Assembly: GCF_004138495.1 (NCBI RefSeq)
Contig: NZ_ML142884.1
Span: 5,188-12,710, forward strand
Length of the DNA stretch: 7,523 nucleotides
Reading direction: 5' to 3'
Origin: Phytoactinopolyspora endophytica
GTDB lineage: Bacteria; Actinomycetota; Actinomycetes; Jiangellales; Jiangellaceae
Shown here piece after piece: positions 5,557 to 7,523 of the stretch (its first letter is position 1; every line of letters starts with the position of its first letter). Both the position numbers and the translations under genes were made by a program. Under the pieces are notes generated by a model. It worked only from the letters and a program-made list of their open reading frames with translations, did no database searches and was not told the origin of the DNA.

Positions 5557-5816
5557 AGAACGCTAACGTTTCATGAGGGTCCGGCACGGGCTGGGAAGGA
5601 TAGTGGCGTGACGCAGCTAGTTCAGCAGCAACGCCGACTAACCCAGATCTTTCATGGGCTGCTTGCTGGTGATCGTTCTGCCTCTTGGTCGAGGTTTCGC
5701 GGTGAATTGTGGCAGGTGGGTGTGACAGGGTGGCCGAGTGTCGTCTCGGTGGGGGCGCCGGTTCCATGGTCCGGGGGTGCTGCGCGGGTGTCGGGGTAAT
5801 GGCGTGATTGGCCTGG
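5557..5816. other. Non-coding flank between the orphan gene and IS remnants
   Basis: No gene is supported here. A minus-strand frame stays open through it only as a Pro/Arg/His-rich, low-complexity extension of the transposase remnant, typical of out-of-frame GC-rich DNA. Plus-strand frames are short. I could not identify terminal inverted repeats of an insertion sequence. The stretch is probably the outer non-coding part of a decayed element. Confidence 0.4.
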
Positions 5817-5916
5817 TCAGCCGGGTTCGGCGAGAGCTCGTAGCCGTGTGAATGCGGTGATGATGAGGTCGGTCCAGGCATGGTTGCTGGAGAGCCGGAT
5901 GATGGTCTGTCGCCCA
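5817..5916 (-). pseudogene. Transposase C-terminal remnant, possibly IS1380-like
   Basis: On the minus strand, in a frame different from the adjoining IS481-type remnant, the sequence reads RQTIIRLSSNHAWTDLIITA and then FTRLRALAEPG and TGA (5817-5819). A basic strand, a Trp-containing segment and a final (R/F)xRLRAL(P/A)xP just before the stop resemble the C-terminal tail of some actinomycete transposases, IS1380-like ones among them. The IS481-type frame loses its family pattern exactly where this one begins (near 5917), so two elements seem to be joined there. Short and low in certainty. Confidence 0.3.
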
Positions 5917-6273
5917 CCGCTCGACCTTGCCGTTGTGTCGAGGGGTATAGGGCTTCGTCTTCTGGTGGCGAGTGTGTTGGCCAACTATCCGAGCGAAGTC
6001 TCCGGATCGGTAGCAGGCTCCGTTGTCTGTGACGATGCGGTGGATGTGGCTGATGCCGTGGGCGGCGAACCAGACCTTTGCACGGGCGAGGAACGCGGCG
6101 GCGGTTGCGCCCTTCTCGTCGGCCAGCGGCTCGGTGTAGGCGAGTCGGGAGAATCCGTCGACGACGGAATGCAGGTAGACGTAGCCGCGTTTCGCACCGG
6201 TCGACTTCGCTCGTTCAGCGTCCTTGGCTTGGTTGCTGTCGCGGCCGTGGATCCGCCAGCCACCACCATCAGC
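5917..6273 (-). pseudogene. IS481-family transposase, internal fragment
   Basis: About 119 codons from the integrase core (rve, RNase H-like fold) of an IS481-type transposase. It contains DGGGWRIHGRD, GYVYLHSVVDGFSRLAYTE, then DEKGATAAAFLARA, then VTDNGACYRS and finally TPRHNGKVER. The second catalytic Asp (in VTDN) and the Glu (in KVER) are present with 34 residues between them, as expected for a DDE enzyme. The first catalytic Asp, the N-terminal HTH half and everything after KVER are missing, where intact members continue for another 60-70 residues. The frame stays open upstream to about 6387 only because it overlaps the thioesterase gene antisense. The product cannot be active. The fragment begins within about 20 bases of the thioesterase stop, so an insertion and deletion reached right up to that gene. 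Confidence 0.8.
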
Positions 6274-6293
6274 TCCTGTCGGTGAGCAGTAGG

Positions 6294-6785
6294 TCAGCGC
6301 CCGGTCGCCCGGTCGCCGCGGAGGGTCATGACGGTGCTGGTTGCCGTCGCGACGGGCTCGCCGTCGCTGACGCGGACGATGTCGCATTGGTAATGCGTGA
6401 TCGTCTTACCTAAGTGTGCTGGGGCGGCATGGGCGACCAGAGTGTCGTGCCAGACGGGGCGCAGAAACACGGTGCGCAGGTCAATGCTCGTGAACGATTC
6501 GTCCGGTTCCATGAGCGTGGAGTGGGCCGTTCCGATCGCTGCATCGGCCAGCTCGACCAGGAAACCTCCGTGCACGGTCCCCTGCTGATTGCCATGGCAG
6601 GTCGCATCGGCATCGACAACCACAGATGCGGTGCCAGTCCCGATCGCTGCGATCTCGAAATCGAGCAACTCCGAGATCGCCGTCGGGTATCTCATGTGGG
6701 TGCGATCCTCGGGCTGCGAGGTTCCCTGCAGGCGTCGTTGGAGGAACTCCAAAACGGGCAGCTGGTTGGCGACGGTCTCGGTCAT
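6294..6785 (-). CDS. PaaI-family hotdog thioesterase
   Basis: This encodes 163 residues with the hotdog fold of the PaaI/acyl-CoA thioesterase superfamily. An N-terminal helix (about 5-20) leads to a strand with FEIAAIGTGTASVVVDAD. The active-site loop holds Asn66 (in HGNQQG), His72-Gly73-Gly74 and Asp81 on the central helix LVELADAAIGTAHST. Strands IDLRTVFLRPV and HYQCDIVRV complete the sheet. Such enzymes hydrolyse acyl- or aryl-CoA thioesters in the cytoplasm; the substrate cannot be told from sequence. The start at ATG 6785 is chosen because AGGAGAG lies just upstream; an in-frame ATG at 6830 lacks this. It is divergent from the MocR-type regulator, which may control it. The remains of an IS481-type transposase lie just beyond its stop, yet the gene looks full length. 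Confidence 0.88.
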   Translation of the reverse strand: MTETVANQLPVLEFLQRRLQGTSQPEDRTHMRYPTAISELLDFEIAAIGTGTASVVVDADATCHGNQQGTVHGGFLVELADAAIGTAHSTLMEPDESFTSIDLRTVFLRPVWHDTLVAHAAPAHLGKTITHYQCDIVRVSDGEPVATATSTVMTLRGDRATGR

Positions 6786-6893
6786 GGTCTCTCCTGTCCG
6801 TATCGAGCCGGGGAGGCTGATGCCCGGCACGGCCGAACCTAGGGCCCGTACACTGATGCAATCAACGAATTGTCATAGAGATAGGGGCTGGTT
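6786..6893. promoter_or_regulatory. Divergent promoter region of thioesterase and MocR regulator
   Basis: On the minus strand TTGATT (6865-6860) and TAGGTT (6841-6836) with an 18-base spacer form a plausible promoter for the thioesterase, giving a leader of about 45 bases. On the plus strand AGGGG (6883-6887) is the ribosome binding site of the regulator; its promoter is not clear, with TAGAGA at 6876-6881 a weak -10 candidate. CAAT-N6-ATTG (6859-6862, 6869-6872) overlaps the thioesterase -35 box and could be part of an operator. These sites are read by eye. Confidence 0.4.
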
Positions 6894-7523
6894 GTGCCGG
6901 CGGAGCGGTACAGAGTCGTGGCCGATGAGATTGCCGCCTCCATCCGGGCAGGCGCTCTACCCGCCGGCACTCGTCTACCGACGCATCGCGAGCTGGCCCA
7001 AGAGCGGGGGGTCGCTCTTGCCACAGCCACGAAGGCGTACCGGGAACTGGCGGCAGCGGGTCTGGTCGTCGGCGAACCGGGCAGGGGCACCTACGTGCGG
7101 GAACTCAGTGGGTTCGCGGGCCTGGAACCGCGCCGACTTCCGATCGAGGCCCACGTCGCTGACCTGTCCTTCAACCAGCCCCTCGCGGTGGAGCAGGCCG
7201 AGCAGTTGAGACATGGATTGCGGGAACTGGCTGGCGAGGGCGACCTTGGGTCGCTCCTGACCCAGCAGCCGCCGGGTGGTCGTACCGCCGATAAGGCGGC
7301 TGTGGCCACCCACCTGCTCGATCGAGGGATCGACGTCCCGCCGCGCAACGTGTTGCTGACTGCTGGTGCGCAACACGGGCTCGACGTCGTCCTCGCGGCG
7401 ACGACCACACCTGGGTCGACGCTGGTGGCCGACGAGCTCACCTACCCAGGGCTGAAGTTGCTCGCCGGCACCCGCCATCTGGACCTCGGCGCCGTACGTT
7501 GCGACCCAGGTGGGACGGATCTC
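6894..7523 (+). CDS. MocR-type GntR regulator with aminotransferase domain, 3' end beyond the window
   Basis: At least 210 residues, open at the right edge. Residues 5-69 are a GntR winged helix-turn-helix: VADEIAASIRAGALPAGTRL, then LPTHRELAQERGVALATATK, then YRELAAAGLVVGEPGRGTYV. After a linker (about 70-85) the type-I aminotransferase-like domain begins, with LLTAGAQHGLDVVLAAT and ADELTYPGLK. The PLP lysine would lie beyond the window. MocR regulators bind PLP or an aldimine through this domain and usually act as activators of amine, vitamin B6 or amino-acid genes and repressors of themselves. The start is GTG 6894, with AGGGG six bases upstream and an in-frame TAG at 6882. Being divergent from the thioesterase, it probably controls that gene and itself. 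The effector is unknown. Confidence 0.88.
   Translation, partial: MPAERYRVVADEIAASIRAGALPAGTRLPTHRELAQERGVALATATKAYRELAAAGLVVGEPGRGTYVRELSGFAGLEPRRLPIEAHVADLSFNQPLAVEQAEQLRHGLRELAGEGDLGSLLTQQPPGGRTADKAAVATHLLDRGIDVPPRNVLLTAGAQHGLDVVLAATTTPGSTLVADELTYPGLKLLAGTRHLDLGAVRCDPGGTDL

Noticed and set aside
5848..6285. Plus-strand open frame opposite the IS481-type remnant
   Set aside because: The minus strand here carries clear transposase motifs with the DDE spacing; the plus-strand frame is the complement and has no motif.
6301..6316. Tandem 8-base repeat CGGTCGCC-like at the thioesterase 3' end
   Set aside because: Two copies only, inside coding sequence; simple GC-rich redundancy.
1..7523. CRISPR array, toxin-antitoxin pair or phage-defence operon
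   Set aside because: No regularly spaced direct repeats and no motif of nuclease, toxin or defence families was found on either strand.

Overview
The window is high-GC DNA (about 70-75% in the sampled coding lines) with the codon use, gene families and start/RBS style of an actinomycete. The genus cannot be told from the sequence. It looks like an accessory region: a few intact genes set among truncated genes, insertion-sequence remnants and one low-GC gene. No rRNA, tRNA or CRISPR array was seen.

Layout. Bases 1-1000 hold a candidate operator/promoter (60-85), a small double helix-turn-helix gene (439-765) that may have lost its 5' part to a frameshift, and unassigned DNA. At 1001-1147 the start of a small membrane protein runs into an N-terminally truncated ychF (1147-1881). 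That ychF also has an in-frame TAA 25 codons before its canonical end. Next comes the clearest functional unit: a YciI/DGPF-domain protein (1928-2263), an ECF42-type sigma factor with a C-terminal TPR-like extension (2263-3480, one-base overlap with yciI), a hairpin, a sequence resembling the ECF42 promoter signature (3517-3543), and an SRPBCC/AHSA1-like protein (3590-4075). Just past this cassette, 4151-4177 encodes a second copy of the last eight codons of ychF, so the cassette lies between two ychF 3' ends.

From 4212 to 5010 lie decayed sequences. A minus-strand remnant resembles an aminoglycoside-nucleotidyltransferase-like protein and is interrupted by a 34-base palindrome. After it comes the start of a low-GC orphan gene (4951-5556) whose 14th codon is an amber stop. 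From 5557 to 6273 there are remains of insertion sequences, including an IS481-type transposase core abutting a second transposase-like tail. The right end is ordinary: a PaaI-type thioesterase on the minus strand (6294-6785) divergent from a MocR-type GntR/aminotransferase regulator that runs off the window.

Working model. The yciI-sigma-SRPBCC module is probably a self-contained regulon in which the sigma factor drives the downstream SRPBCC gene. The thioesterase/MocR pair is an independent divergent regulatory unit. The DNA between them behaves as a hotspot where foreign DNA has entered and decayed. Functional names rest on motif recognition, not on database searches.
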